Positions 1 through 8,882 of a stretch of 64,000 nt of DNA are shown in pieces (positions within the stretch are counted from its first letter, which is position 1; each line of letters opens with the position of its first letter). Position numbers and translations under genes: made by a program. Origin of the DNA: Tectiglobus sp965223355 (GTDB lineage: Bacteria > Pseudomonadota > Alphaproteobacteria > Rhizobiales > Hyphomicrobiaceae); NCBI GenBank assembly GCA_965223355.1, contig CBDCWE010000003.1, positions 4,154,001 to 4,218,000 of the forward strand, in the 5' to 3' direction. A model generated the notes under the pieces. It searched no databases. It saw only the letters and a list, made by a program, of their open reading frames with translations, and was not told the DNA's origin.

Positions 1-1499
1 GGCAGCGCGAAGACATCGGTCGCGGCGGCTATCAGATCGTCGTGACCGAGATCCCCTATCAGGTGCAGAAGTCGAAGTTGGTCGAGAAGCTATATGATCT
101 CATCACGGACAAGCGTCTGCCGCTGATCGGTGATGTGCGCGATGAAAGTGCCGAGGACATCCGCCTTATCATCGAACCGAAATCGCGCGCTGTCGATCCG
201 GTCATCATGATGGAGAGCCTGTTCAGGCTGTCGGAACTTGAGATCCGGTTTGGCCTCAACATGAACGTTCTGTCCAATGGTCAGATCCCGAATGTTCTGT
301 CGCTGCGTGATGTTCTGCGCGAATGGCTTGCCCATCGCATCGAGGTGCTCAGGCGCCGCTCCGAGTTCCGTCTCAACAAAATCGAGCATCGCCTGGAGGT
401 GCTTGACGGCTATTTGATCGCCTTCTTGAACATCGATGAGGTGATCAGGATTATCCGCTTCGAAGATGAGCCGAAACACAGACTGATGGCGGCGTTCTCG
501 TTGTCCGATGTTCAGGCCGAAGCCATTTTGAACCTACGCTTGCGCGCGCTCTCGAAACTCGAGGAAATCGAAATTCGCGCCGAATACGAGCGCCTCAGCG
601 AAGAACGGCGCAACCTGCTCGAGCTGCTCGCCTCCGACGATAGGAAATGGGCGACCGTCGCGCAGGAAATTCGCGATGTCCGCGAAACCTATTCCAAGCA
701 GACCGAGGCGGGTCGACGCCGGACGGAATTCGCCGATGCTCCGGACATTGAGGTCGATCTTGATCAGGCCATGATCGAACGCGAGCCGATCACGATCATC
801 CTTTCCGACAAGGGTTGGGTGCGTGCGCTCAAGGGCCATCAGGACGACCTGACGCGGCTGGATTTCAAGCAGGGCGATGAACTGCGGGCGGCGGTCAAGG
901 CCTTTACGACCGATCGCTTGCTGGTGCTGGCAACCAACGGGCGTTTCTTCACCATCGGCTGTGACCAGCTGCCGGGCGGGCGAGGTCACGGTGAGCCAGT
1001 GCGCTTGATGGTCGACATCGAAGAGAACCACGACATCGTCGAGACGTTTGTCCATAAGCCGGGCCGCAAGCTGTTGGTGGCCTCGACCGCCGGCTATGGC
1101 TTCGTTGTGCCCGAAGACGAAATCGTCGCCTCGACCCGCAAGGGCAAACAAGTTCTCAACGTTTCGGAACCGGATGAGGCGCGGGTCTGTGTGCCAGCCG
1201 ACGGCGACATGATTGCAACCGTTGGTGAGAACCGCAAATTGTTGGTGTTCACGCGCGGTGAGGTGAACGAATTGGTGCGCGGCAAGGGCGTGATTTTGCA
1301 GCGTCTCAAAGGTTCTGCACTCTCGGATGTTCGCGTCTTTGACGGGATGGACGGTTTGACATGGCGCGATGCGGCGGGCCGCACTTACACGCTGTCGCTC
1401 GAGGACCTGGAGCAGTGGTACGGATTGCGCGCTCAGGCCGGCAAACTGGTGCCCAAGGGTTTTCCGCGTTCCAACACGTTCGGCCCGGCGTTCGCGTGA
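1..1499 (+). CDS. parC: DNA topoisomerase IV subunit A (C-terminal part)
   Basis: This is the C-terminal part of the ATP-dependent type IIA topoisomerase subunit that, with ParE, unlinks replicated chromosomes. The gene enters from the left edge in frame 3, so the catalytic tyrosine region lies outside the window. The visible part begins in the GGYQIVVTEIPYQVQK segment. It continues through the long coiled-coil arm (around residues LNLRLRALSKLEEIEI) and ends in a C-terminal beta-pinwheel domain. The pinwheel segment LPGGRGHGEPVRLMVDIEE is characteristic of alphaproteobacterial ParC, and no GyrA-box of the QRRGGKG type is seen, so ParC is preferred over GyrA. The stop is TGA, and a palindromic repeat element starts three bases later. 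Confidence 0.93.
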   Translation, partial: QREDIGRGGYQIVVTEIPYQVQKSKLVEKLYDLITDKRLPLIGDVRDESAEDIRLIIEPKSRAVDPVIMMESLFRLSELEIRFGLNMNVLSNGQIPNVLSLRDVLREWLAHRIEVLRRRSEFRLNKIEHRLEVLDGYLIAFLNIDEVIRIIRFEDEPKHRLMAAFSLSDVQAEAILNLRLRALSKLEEIEIRAEYERLSEERRNLLELLASDDRKWATVAQEIRDVRETYSKQTEAGRRRTEFADAPDIEVDLDQAMIEREPITIILSDKGWVRALKGHQDDLTRLDFKQGDELRAAVKAFTTDRLLVLATNGRFFTIGCDQLPGGRGHGEPVRLMVDIEENHDIVETFVHKPGRKLLVASTAGYGFVVPEDEIVASTRKGKQVLNVSEPDEARVCVPADGDMIATVGENRKLLVFTRGEVNELVRGKGVILQRLKGSALSDVRVFDGMDGLTWRDAAGRTYTLSLEDLEQWYGLRAQAGKLVPKGFPRSNTFGPAFA

Positions 1500-1501
1500 G
1501 C

Positions 1502-1630
1502 CTAGATCATCGTGCTTTAAGTCGGAACCGCTATTGCGGTTCCGACTTAAAGCACAAAGATGATCGCCACTTTAGAGGCGAGCAACCATCCCGCGCTGTC
1601 GCCCCGCCTCAGGCGGACATGGTGTTCTAG
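1502..1630. repeat. CTAG-bounded palindromic element, chimera of family 1 (left) and family 3 (right)
   Basis: The element starts with CTAGATCATCG and ends with GTGTTCTAG. The left part (1505-1586) is the family 1 hairpin, an inverted repeat of about 25 bp around GGAACCGCTATTGCGGTTCC, followed by the small hairpin CGCCACTTTAGAGGCG. At AGCAAC the family 1 sequence stops and a family 3 right end (GCCTCAGGCGGACATGG) follows up to the closing CTAG. That CTAG contains the bpt stop codon on the minus strand. The element lies between the convergent parC and bpt genes. Confidence 0.8.
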
Positions 1631-2379
1631 CGAAACACGATGCGTTCCCAGCCGTTCACGCTGAGATGTTCTTGCGGGTTGAACTTGGTCTTGTAGTTCA
1701 TCTTGCGTGAGCCTGCGATCCAATAGCCCAGATAGAGATAGGGCAGGCCGAGTTGTCGTGCATAATCGGCATGTTCCAGGATCATGTGCGTGCCGAGACT
1801 GCGATCCGAACGCGCGATATCGTAGAAGCTGTAGACCATCGAGATGCCGTCCGACAGGCGATCACAGAGCGCCGTCGCGATCAGCGGCCAACTTTCGGGA
1901 TCACTGTCGAGCGCATTTTCCGGACGCTCACGGTACTCCGTGATGAATGTCTCGACTATCGAATCCTCCACCATCATCGCATAGTCGAGCACGGTCATGT
2001 CGGCCATACCGCCATCACCGTGGCGCGCATCGATGTAGTCGCGAAACAAGCGGTACTGCTCGGCCGTCGGGCGCGCTGGCATCCGCAGTGTGGCTAGATC
2101 GCAATTGCGCTTCTGGATGCGGCGCTGGCTGCGGGTCGGCTGGAACTCATCGATCAGCACGCGCACCGATACGCACGCCTGGCAGCCTTCGCAATACGGC
2201 ATATAGGCAATGTTCTGGCTGCGCCGAAACCCGCCCTTGAGCAAATTATCGGTCAGCACAGCCGGCTTGTCGTGCGTCAAATGCGTGAACAGTTTTCGCT
2301 CGAGGCGCCCCTTCAAGTAGGGGCACGGTTGTGCCGAGGTGACATAAAACTCGGGAAAATTCTTCTGTTGTTCCGTCAT
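1627..2379 (-). CDS. bpt: Aspartate/glutamate leucyltransferase (Bpt, leucyl/arginyl-tRNA--protein transferase)
   Basis: This enzyme transfers leucine from Leu-tRNA to the N-terminal Asp or Glu of proteins, creating an N-degron recognised by ClpS/ClpAP. I chose the start MTEQQKNFPEF, giving 250 aa, because homologues begin in this region. An in-frame upstream ATG at 2418 would add 13 residues. The N-terminal ATE domain shows PCPYLKGRLERKLF and the cysteine-rich PYCEGCQACVSVRV. The C-terminal domain shows YLGYWIAGSRKMNYK. The stop codon TAG is part of a CTAG that closes the adjacent repeat element. A 16-bp tandem repeat lies just upstream. The bacterial Bpt assignment rests on the short length and the conserved blocks. 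Confidence 0.92.
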   Translation of the reverse strand: MTEQQKNFPEFYVTSAQPCPYLKGRLERKLFTHLTHDKPAVLTDNLLKGGFRRSQNIAYMPYCEGCQACVSVRVLIDEFQPTRSQRRIQKRNCDLATLRMPARPTAEQYRLFRDYIDARHGDGGMADMTVLDYAMMVEDSIVETFITEYRERPENALDSDPESWPLIATALCDRLSDGISMVYSFYDIARSDRSLGTHMILEHADYARQLGLPYLYLGYWIAGSRKMNYKTKFNPQEHLSVNGWERIVFR

Positions 2380-2414
2380 TCCCGAGTGAACCCCGCCACT
2401 GAACCCCAACACAT

Positions 2415-2446
2415 ACATGTGCGATCATCTACATGTACGATCATCG
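2415..2446. repeat. Tandem 16-bp repeat upstream of bpt
   Basis: Two adjacent 16-mers, ACATGTGCGATCATCT and ACATGTACGATCATCG, match at 14 of 16 positions. Each contains the palindromic-looking core ACATGT and the sequence CGATCATC. They sit about 35-65 bp upstream of the chosen bpt start, in the promoter region, so an operator role is possible but unproven. Confidence 0.6.
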
Positions 2447-2823
2447 CCAAACGCCACATCTTACGAACAGCAGCCGGGTGCGATCAAGGCCATTGCGAGC
2501 GACCATCGCATATTGGGATGGTGCCCTTGCAGCCAAAACATGGTCGGTGATGGCCGGTGGCGGATTGGCCGTCGGTGGGACGATGGCGGGCCAAGCGCAT
2601 ATTCACCGCGCCTTAAGGAACTCTGAATAGGTCTGGGGACCCCGCTAGGGGATCGCGCAGACCCGATCGCCTTTGGGCGGCATCGGCAGGCGGTATTGCA
2701 GGCAAAGTCAGGCGTGGATTGGTGACAGTTGACCAGACGACCGTCAAAACGTCATGATGGCCCATGCCAGCCCGTGTCGGCGCCGGCCGGGGTTGCCGGT
2801 TGTGCGTTGGCCGGCGGGCCGGA
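2447..2823. other. Intergenic region between bpt and sseA
   Basis: I see no convincing gene in this stretch. Short open frames on the plus strand (for example 2433-2630) have no recognisable features. Around 2626-2665 there is a fragment of the family 2 dispersed repeat (ACTCTGAATAGGTCTGGGGA, then GGGGATCG). The part nearest sseA (2770-2823) is rich in GGCCGG palindromes. Confidence 0.5.
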
Positions 2824-3678
2824 TTATCGGACAACCTCGCCGCCGGACCTGGCATCGCCCCACTCGGTCCACGATCCGTCATAGACCGGCACGTCCGGGT
2901 TGCCGAGCACGGCGAGGGCGAGCGACAGCACCGCGGCCGTCACACCGGATCCGCAGGTCGTCATTGTCGGCTTGGTAATGTCGACGCCGGCATTCTCGAA
3001 TATCGCGCGCAGTTCATCGGCGGATTTCAATGTGGCGTCCGGGTTTTGCAGGGACGCAAACGGGACGTTGAGCGCGCCCGGCATGTGGCCCGAGCGCAGA
3101 CCCTGGCGCGGTTCGGCGGCCTCGCCCCGAAACCGCGCCGACGCGCGCGCATCGACGATCTGCTCACCGCCGCCTTTGACAATCGCCTTGACGTCGTCGA
3201 TGTCGCGTACAAGCCCGCCGTTGAACCGCGGCGTGAAATGGCGCTCGGTCCGCTTCGGGGTGGGCTCATCGGTCACGGCATAACCGTCGGCTTTCCATTT
3301 CGGCAGCCCGCCGTTCAGAACGGCGACGTCTTCGTGGCCCATGGCGCGCAGCATCCACCAGACGCGCGCTGCCGAATAGAGCCCTTCGGTGTCGTAGGCA
3401 ACAACCCGCGTGCCATCGCCAATTCCCATCTTTTTCATCTTCGAAGCAAAGACGACAGTGGATGGCAGCATGTGTGGCAAGGGATTGGCGTGGTCGGCAA
3501 TGTCGTCGATGTCGAAGAACAGCGCGCCCGGGATATGCTCGTCAGCATACTGCGCCTTTGGATCGTGCGGTTTGGTTGGCAGGTGCAGTGAGCCATCGAC
3601 AATGACCAGATCCGGTGCATCGAGATGGTCCGCAAGCCAGTTCGTTTCAACGATATAGCGACCGCGCAAGTCAGGCAT
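2824..3678 (-). CDS. sseA: 3-mercaptopyruvate/thiosulfate sulfurtransferase
   Basis: This two-domain rhodanese-type enzyme moves sulfane sulfur from 3-mercaptopyruvate to an acceptor. The start ATG (MPDLRGRYIV) has GGGAG upstream and gives 284 aa, the usual size. The N-terminal inactive rhodanese domain covers about residues 8-135. The C-terminal catalytic domain has the active Cys242 in CGSGVTA. That loop matches mercaptopyruvate sulfurtransferases rather than thiosulfate-specific rhodaneses (CRKGVTA). The gene is last in a leftward cysK-alaX-sseA cluster, 79 bp after alaX, which fits a shared role in cysteine and sulfur metabolism. Longer open sequence upstream of this ATG overlaps alaX and is not expected to be translated. 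Confidence 0.9.
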   Translation of the reverse strand: MPDLRGRYIVETNWLADHLDAPDLVIVDGSLHLPTKPHDPKAQYADEHIPGALFFDIDDIADHANPLPHMLPSTVVFASKMKKMGIGDGTRVVAYDTEGLYSAARVWWMLRAMGHEDVAVLNGGLPKWKADGYAVTDEPTPKRTERHFTPRFNGGLVRDIDDVKAIVKGGGEQIVDARASARFRGEAAEPRQGLRSGHMPGALNVPFASLQNPDATLKSADELRAIFENAGVDITKPTMTTCGSGVTAAVLSLALAVLGNPDVPVYDGSWTEWGDARSGGEVVR

Positions 3679-3757
3679 CGGGTTACGCTCCCAGTTGGCT
3701 ATTGTCGTGCCGCAACAGATCGACGCCGGTGACGTGACAGGCCGGGCAGGCGGCACC

Positions 3758-4477
3758 TCACACCAGCTTGAGCCGCACGCGGCGGTTTTGCCGGCCCTTC
3801 TTTTCAATTTTGGCGATGACGGCCTCGCCGATTTCCTTGGTCGAGGCGACGTGCGTGCCACCGCACGGCTGCAAGTCGACCGCGCCGTCTTCGCCAATCG
3901 CGACCAGCCTTACCCGTCCGGAACCGATCGGCGGCTTGACCGCCATCGTGCGAACCAGGCCCGGGTTGGCGGCAAGTTCCTGGTCCGTGATCCAGCGTTC
4001 GCAGACCGCGTGATCTGCGTCGATCAAGGCCTGCAGCTGGGTTGTGAGTGCGTCCTTGTCGAGCGCACCGGCATCCGCGATATCGAAATCGAGCCGGCCT
4101 TCGCCGGCACCAATCTGGCCGCCGGTCACGGGAAACTTGATCAGGCTGCAAAGCAGGTGAAGGCAGGTGTGCACGCGCATGAACCGATAGCGCTGCTCCC
4201 AGTTGAGCTCGGCACGCACCTTTGCGCCCACAGCCGGAGTGGCGCCATCCTCGCCGGGGACGTGGACGATCGTGGTGCGGTCGGCGTCGTAAACCGTCGC
4301 GGCGATCGGACATGAACCGCCGGCAAAGCTCAGGACGCCGCCGTCGCCTGGTTGACCGCCGCCGGTTGCGTAGAACACCGTGCGGTCGAGAATGATGCCG
4401 CCGCGGTCGTTGATTGCAACGACGCGCGCATCGCAGGCTTGTTGATAGGCATCGTCGCGGAACAGCGTTTCTGTCAT
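3758..4477 (-). CDS. alaX: Alanyl-tRNA editing protein (AlaX)
   Basis: This is a free-standing trans-editing enzyme that hydrolyses mischarged Ser-tRNA(Ala) or Gly-tRNA(Ala). It is homologous to the AlaRS editing domain. The product is 239 aa, consistent with the medium-size AlaX class: a short beta-barrel N-domain with TGGGQPGD (residues 38-45) followed by the editing domain. The zinc ligands are visible as His103 and His107 (HTCLH) and Cys205 and His209 (CGGTH). The gene starts 5 bp after the cysK stop, so the two are probably co-transcribed. The pairing with cysK and sseA recurs in related alphaproteobacteria as far as I recall. Confidence 0.9.
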   Translation of the reverse strand: MTETLFRDDAYQQACDARVVAINDRGGIILDRTVFYATGGGQPGDGGVLSFAGGSCPIAATVYDADRTTIVHVPGEDGATPAVGAKVRAELNWEQRYRFMRVHTCLHLLCSLIKFPVTGGQIGAGEGRLDFDIADAGALDKDALTTQLQALIDADHAVCERWITDQELAANPGLVRTMAVKPPIGSGRVRLVAIGEDGAVDLQPCGGTHVASTKEIGEAVIAKIEKKGRQNRRVRLKLV

Positions 4478-4482
4478 GGCCG

Positions 4483-5529
4483 CTACTCTTCGGGATCTTC
4501 GAAAACCGTCGGGATCGTGTCGTTGCTGCGTTCGAGCCAGGGCGGCACCGGCAGGTTCTTAGCGCGCAGGAACTGCGGATTGAAGAGCTTGGACTGATAG
4601 CGCGTGCCGTAATCGCAAAGGATCGTCACGATCGTGTGGCCCGGCCCCATGTCCTTGGCAAGGCGAACCGCACCGGCCACGTTCACGCCCGAGGATGCGC
4701 CAAGACAGAGCCCTTCCTCCTCGAGCAACTGGAAGACGTAGGCGACGGCCTCGGCATCCGGGATCTGGTAGGCATGATCGACCACGGCGCCCTCGAGATT
4801 GGCGGTAATGCGTCCCTGTCCGATGCCTTCCGTGATCGAATCGCCCTCCGCCTTGAGTTCGCCGGTGGTGTAATAGGAATAGAGCGCCGCCCCCGGCGGA
4901 TCGGCAAGCGCAATTTTGACCTGCTCGTTTTTCGACTTCAGTCCCATCGAGACGCCGGCGAGCGTTCCGCCCGAGCCGACGGCCGCGGCGAAACCGTCGA
5001 CCTTGCCCGCGGTTTGCTGCCAGATCTCCGGTGCGGTGGTCTCGATGTGGGCGAGACGGTTGGCGACATTGTCAAACTGGTTGGCCCAGATGGCGCCATT
5101 GGCTTCGCTGTTGTCGAGCGCGGCGGCCAGGCGCGCTGAATACTTCACGTAGTTGTTGGGGTTGCGGTAGGGGACCGCCGGCACCTCAACCAGCCGCGCT
5201 CCGAGCAGGCGCAGCGCATCCTTCTTTTCCTGGGCCTGGGTTTGCGGGATCACGATCACGCAACGATAGCCAAGCGCGGCGCCGATCACTGCAAGGCCGA
5301 TGCCGGTGTTGCCGGCCGTGCCTTCAACGATGGTGCCGCCGGGCTTCAGCGTTCCTGCCTGTTCGGCCTGTTTGATGATGTAGAGCGCTGCCCGGTCCTT
5401 GACCGATTGGCCGGGGTTCATGAACTCGGCTTTGCCGAGAATCGTGCAGCCGGTTTCTTCAGAAACCCGCCCGAGCTTGATCAGTGGCGTTCGGCCAACC
5501 GCGTTGGCGACATTGCTCGCAACAAACAC
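4483..5529 (-). CDS. cysK: Cysteine synthase A (O-acetylserine sulfhydrylase)
   Basis: This PLP enzyme makes L-cysteine from O-acetylserine and sulfide. I chose a GTG start (VFVASNVANAVGRTPLIKL) because AGGGGA lies at good spacing before it and homology begins there. The longer open frame upstream is out of character. The product is 348 aa. The PLP lysine is Lys44 in GQSVKDRAA, the substrate loop is EGTAGNTGIGLA, and the cofactor phosphate loop is GSGGTLAG. The tail (FNPQFLRAKNLPVPPWLE) is longer than in E. coli CysK, a common feature of the alphaproteobacterial branch. It is the first gene of the cysK-alaX-sseA cluster. Confidence 0.92.
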   Translation of the reverse strand: MFVASNVANAVGRTPLIKLGRVSEETGCTILGKAEFMNPGQSVKDRAALYIIKQAEQAGTLKPGGTIVEGTAGNTGIGLAVIGAALGYRCVIVIPQTQAQEKKDALRLLGARLVEVPAVPYRNPNNYVKYSARLAAALDNSEANGAIWANQFDNVANRLAHIETTAPEIWQQTAGKVDGFAAAVGSGGTLAGVSMGLKSKNEQVKIALADPPGAALYSYYTTGELKAEGDSITEGIGQGRITANLEGAVVDHAYQIPDAEAVAYVFQLLEEEGLCLGASSGVNVAGAVRLAKDMGPGHTIVTILCDYGTRYQSKLFNPQFLRAKNLPVPPWLERSNDTIPTVFEDPEE

Positions 5530-5844
5530 CGCAAATCCCCTGTCTGGACCGTCTTCGGAACCGAGCAACTGCTGCCGTCGTTCGGGGTCGCGCCGATGCC
5601 GAATAAGGCCAAGTTGGTCTAGATAGTTAGTAGAGCGCAAACCTAATGAGCTGCGGCCACGTCGGCAAGCACAACCCGCACGCCGGTCCCGATGCCGCCA
5701 ATCACCGCCACAGCGAGCCGCGCGCGCCAGTCCCGAACTCCAACACAACTTAACGCTCGCTTAACCCCGATCTTGGATGGTGGCGGCGTATCATCCGGTT
5801 CGCAGGTCTCAGCTCCGCGGACCTGGCAACCGAGGAACAAGACA
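5530..5844. other. Divergent intergenic region between cysK and the porin-like gene
   Basis: This stretch separates the leftward cysK cluster from a rightward outer-membrane protein gene, so it should hold two divergent promoters. I see no convincing gene, and no clear promoter boxes that I would defend. The sequence AACTTAACGCTCGCTTAACC (5749-5768) contains a spaced CTTAAC pair that could be a regulatory site. Confidence 0.4.
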
Positions 5845-6663
5845 ATGAATTGCGCTATCACGTCCGGGGCTGTTGCAACGCTGTTTGCGATCGCAGCCTG
5901 CCTCAGTGCGCCCGCCGCGGCTGCCGACCTCACCGGATATCGCGGCTCGCTCAAGGACGGCCCGCCGCTGCATCACTATTCCGCCGGCCCCTGCTATATT
6001 CGTGGCGACATCGGCTATTCCGCATCGCGCACGCCGGACGTCAGCTGGCCGGTGATCAATAGCGGCGTCTACGCCGGCGATGCGGTGTCGAACGTTGAAA
6101 TTGACAGCGCTTGGTTTGGCGACATCGGAGTTGGCTGCGGCTCGGGCTCGCGCGGGTTTCGCGCTGAGATCACCGCCGGTTTTCGCGGCACCAAAAAGAT
6201 CGACGGTCGGCCGGTCATGGTTGCCGGCGCCGTCGATAATCACCTGCGCACCGCGGTCAGCAGCTACACGCTGATGCTCAACGTCTATAGGGATCTTGGC
6301 CGCTGGGGCCGCGCCGTGCCCTATGTCGGGGCCGGCGCCGGGCTCTCATACAACATGATCGATGAGGTCCACTTCACCGCGAGCCCGGCCCTCACCAACA
6401 CCCTCGGCGGCAATCGCGATCTGGCCTTTGCCTGGTCCTTGATGGCCGGCTTGGCCTATCAGGTGTCGCAGCGGGCGGTGCTTGATCTTGGCTATCGTTA
6501 CATCGACTTCGGGTCCGGCAAGTCCGACCGGGTTGACACTGCCGGCGTTGCCAATCCGGCGGTTAAGATCAATGATCTGGCCGCACATGAGTTCAAGATT
6601 GGCCTGCGCTATCACTTCGGCTCATCGGGCCCGGCGAGGCCGCGCTATCCAACCTACAGATAG
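5845..6663 (+). CDS. Outer-membrane beta-barrel protein (Omp25/OmpW-like porin family)
   Basis: The product is 272 aa, starting at ATG (MNCAITSGAV) with a GAGG-type ribosome site. Residues 1 to about 27 form a signal peptide ending AAAA-D. The mature protein alternates hydrophobic and polar residues and has typical barrel strands (RGDIGYSAS, FRAEITAGFRGTKK, SYTLMLNVYRDLG, VPYVGAGAGLSYN, LDLGYRYIDFG). It ends with the strand EFKIGLRYHF, the usual penultimate-aromatic pattern read by the Bam complex, followed by a short proline-rich tail. It resembles the abundant small outer-membrane proteins of rhizobial bacteria. The substrate is unknown. A short direct repeat CTACAGATAGA covers the stop codon. 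Confidence 0.82.
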   Translation: MNCAITSGAVATLFAIAACLSAPAAAADLTGYRGSLKDGPPLHHYSAGPCYIRGDIGYSASRTPDVSWPVINSGVYAGDAVSNVEIDSAWFGDIGVGCGSGSRGFRAEITAGFRGTKKIDGRPVMVAGAVDNHLRTAVSSYTLMLNVYRDLGRWGRAVPYVGAGAGLSYNMIDEVHFTASPALTNTLGGNRDLAFAWSLMAGLAYQVSQRAVLDLGYRYIDFGSGKSDRVDTAGVANPAVKINDLAAHEFKIGLRYHFGSSGPARPRYPTYR

Positions 6664-6997
6664 ACTACAGATAGAGCTGCAACGACGGCGCGGCACGGCA
6701 TGTTTGACAGTCGGGGCGCGGCCGGAGCGCAGTTTCGGATGCCGATTTGCGCTCGGTCGGGGCCGCATTGTCGCAGTACAACATGCATGATCCGATCATT
6801 TGCCGATTGATTTGCGGACAGGCCTGAAGATATATGTGCCCGATTGCAACCGACACCAGCCTTGCGCGTGCCGGGCGGGTGTGGTGTTGGTTGCCGCAAT
6901 TCCTTCTGAGAGCTGGGCCTGCCGGGCCGCTGGGATCGTGGCGGCGCACACGCAGCGCATTAGTCGGTGTTCGGGAGGCTTTGTGCTCCAACCTTGG
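6664..6997. other. Intergenic region before tRNA-Leu
   Basis: No supported gene. The first bases repeat the end of the upstream gene (CTACAGATAG twice). The rest should hold the promoter of the tRNA-Leu gene, but I see no clear -35/-10 pair close to it. Confidence 0.4.
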
Positions 6998-7082
<85 letters not shown>

Positions 7083-7171
7083 CAGGCTTGGAAGCGAATC
7101 GAGGAGCCGGGCCGCAACGCCGGCGAGCGCTGCCGTGAGCGAGCGTCCGCAACGACACCAGGTGAACAATC

Positions 7172-8587
7172 ATGCAGATAACGCAAACCAGTTCCGAGGG
7201 CTTGAAGCGTGAGATTCAAGTGGTCCTCGCCGCCGCCGACCTCAATGCGCGTTGCGATAAGCGCCTCGACGAGATCAAGGATGATGTGCAACTCAAGGGG
7301 TTTCGCAAGGGCAAGGTCCCCAAGGTCCATCTCAAAAGGGTGCTGGGCCGGCGCCTGATGCTGGAAGTGCTCGAAGAAGCCGTCCAGGAAAGCAGCCGCA
7401 AAGCCCTGACCGATCGCAATGAGCGCCCGGTCGGGCAGCCGGATATCGCTTTGCCCGAAGATCAGGCCGAGATCGAGGATGTGGTCGCCGGCAGCAAGGA
7501 TCTGTCGTATTCGATGACCTACGAGGTGATCCCGCCAATCGAGCTGGTGGACTTTGCAAGCCTGGAGATCGAACGCCTCGTCTCCGATGTTGACGATGAG
7601 GCATTGACGACGAGCCTCGAGGATCTCGCCAAACGCAATATTTCCTACAGTGCCGCGGCCGATGCCGAGGCCGGCGACGGCGACAAGCTGAAAATGGACT
7701 TTGTCGGGCGCATTGACGGCGAGATTTTCGAGGGTGGCACCGCCGAGGACGTCGATCTCGTCATTGGCCAGGGCGGTTTCATTCCGGGCTTTGAGGGTGG
7801 TCTCAAAGGTGCCAGGCTCAACGAGCAACGCACTGTGGCGGTGACCTTCCCGGATGATTATCCGGTTGGCGAACTGCAGGGCAAGGACGCCGTGTTTGAC
7901 GTCACGGTCAAGGAAGTGGCCAAGCCGCAGGCGCCGGCGGTCGATGACGCGTTGGCAACGGCCCTGGGCGTTGAAAACCTCGACAAACTCAAGGAACTGG
8001 TCAGCACGCAGATTGCCAGCGAATACGAACAGATCTCACGGGCAAAGTTAAAGCGCGGTCTGTTGGATTTGCTCGACCAAAACCACTCGTTCGATTTGCC
8101 GCCGTCCCTGGTTGAGGGCGAGTTCGACAGCATCTGGAACGAATTCACACGGGACATGGAGGCGGACGAAAAGTCGTTCGATGATCTCGACAAGACCGAG
8201 GAGGAGCTTCGTGCCGAATACCGCTCGGTCGCCGAACGTCGCGTGCGCCTTGGTCTTGTCATTGGTGAGATTGGGGAAAAGTTCGACGTCAAAGTCGAAC
8301 AGGAAGAACTGCGCGAGGCTTTGGTTCGGCAGGCGCGACAGTATCCGGGCCAGGAAAAGTTCGTCTATGAGTATTTCGAGAAAACGCCAGGTGCGATCGG
8401 CCAGCTGCGCGCGCCGATCTTTGAGGAAAAGGTTGTTGATCTGCTCATCGACAAAGTCAATTTGATCGATCGCAAGGTTTCAAAGGAAGAACTCATCAAG
8501 CCGCTTGATGGCGATGAGCCGGAAGCCGAAGTCGCCACCGCAAAGACAGATGCTGCAAATGCCGATGACGCAAGCGCTGGCACGTAG
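7172..8587 (+). CDS. tig: Trigger factor, ribosome-associated chaperone and prolyl isomerase
   Basis: Trigger factor binds at the ribosome exit tunnel and shields nascent chains. The product is 471 aa, slightly longer than E. coli's 432. The N-terminal ribosome-binding domain contains the signature-like GFRKGKVP (around residues 45-52). The FKBP-type PPIase domain lies at about 160-245 (GDKLKMDFVGRIDGEIFEGG, IPGFEGGLKG). The C-terminal arms follow, and the tail is rich in Ala, Asp and Glu. The start ATG has AGGTGA upstream. The order tig-clpP-clpX-lon is the conserved folding and proteolysis block. Confidence 0.96.
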   Translation: MQITQTSSEGLKREIQVVLAAADLNARCDKRLDEIKDDVQLKGFRKGKVPKVHLKRVLGRRLMLEVLEEAVQESSRKALTDRNERPVGQPDIALPEDQAEIEDVVAGSKDLSYSMTYEVIPPIELVDFASLEIERLVSDVDDEALTTSLEDLAKRNISYSAAADAEAGDGDKLKMDFVGRIDGEIFEGGTAEDVDLVIGQGGFIPGFEGGLKGARLNEQRTVAVTFPDDYPVGELQGKDAVFDVTVKEVAKPQAPAVDDALATALGVENLDKLKELVSTQIASEYEQISRAKLKRGLLDLLDQNHSFDLPPSLVEGEFDSIWNEFTRDMEADEKSFDDLDKTEEELRAEYRSVAERRVRLGLVIGEIGEKFDVKVEQEELREALVRQARQYPGQEKFVYEYFEKTPGAIGQLRAPIFEEKVVDLLIDKVNLIDRKVSKEELIKPLDGDEPEAEVATAKTDAANADDASAGT

Positions 8588-8882
8588 CCCGGTGTTGTCG
8601 GGTTCCGCGCGCTTGACATTGGCATGAGCTTTGCGCCTGAGCCCTGGCGGACAATGTCGCAGCCGACACCGGCACCGAGCCGACGCCCGCCAGTGCCGGG
8701 CCGCGTGGCCGCCAGTGCGGTTGCGGCCGGTGACGCACCAGGCCGGTGCACAATCGCGACGGCTTGTGCCGCGGTCGCTGCGACTTATGTTACATCCTAT
8801 CAGCCTATCAGCGATTCCCGACGGCCGGACGCAAGCTTCGGCAACCCTGCCAAGACCAAACAACAGATCCGAAAGGTGCTCG

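Noticed and set aside
1..1499. GyrA as an alternative to ParC
   Set aside because: The C-terminal domain lacks a GyrA-box and contains the PGGRGHGEPVRLMVD segment typical of ParC.
2433..2630. Small plus-strand frame between bpt and sseA
   Set aside because: It has no ribosome site, no recognisable features, and overlaps a tandem repeat and a repeat fragment.
3695..4315. 206-aa plus-strand frame opposite alaX
   Set aside because: The minus strand encodes an AlaX with all zinc ligands, and the plus frame has no features.
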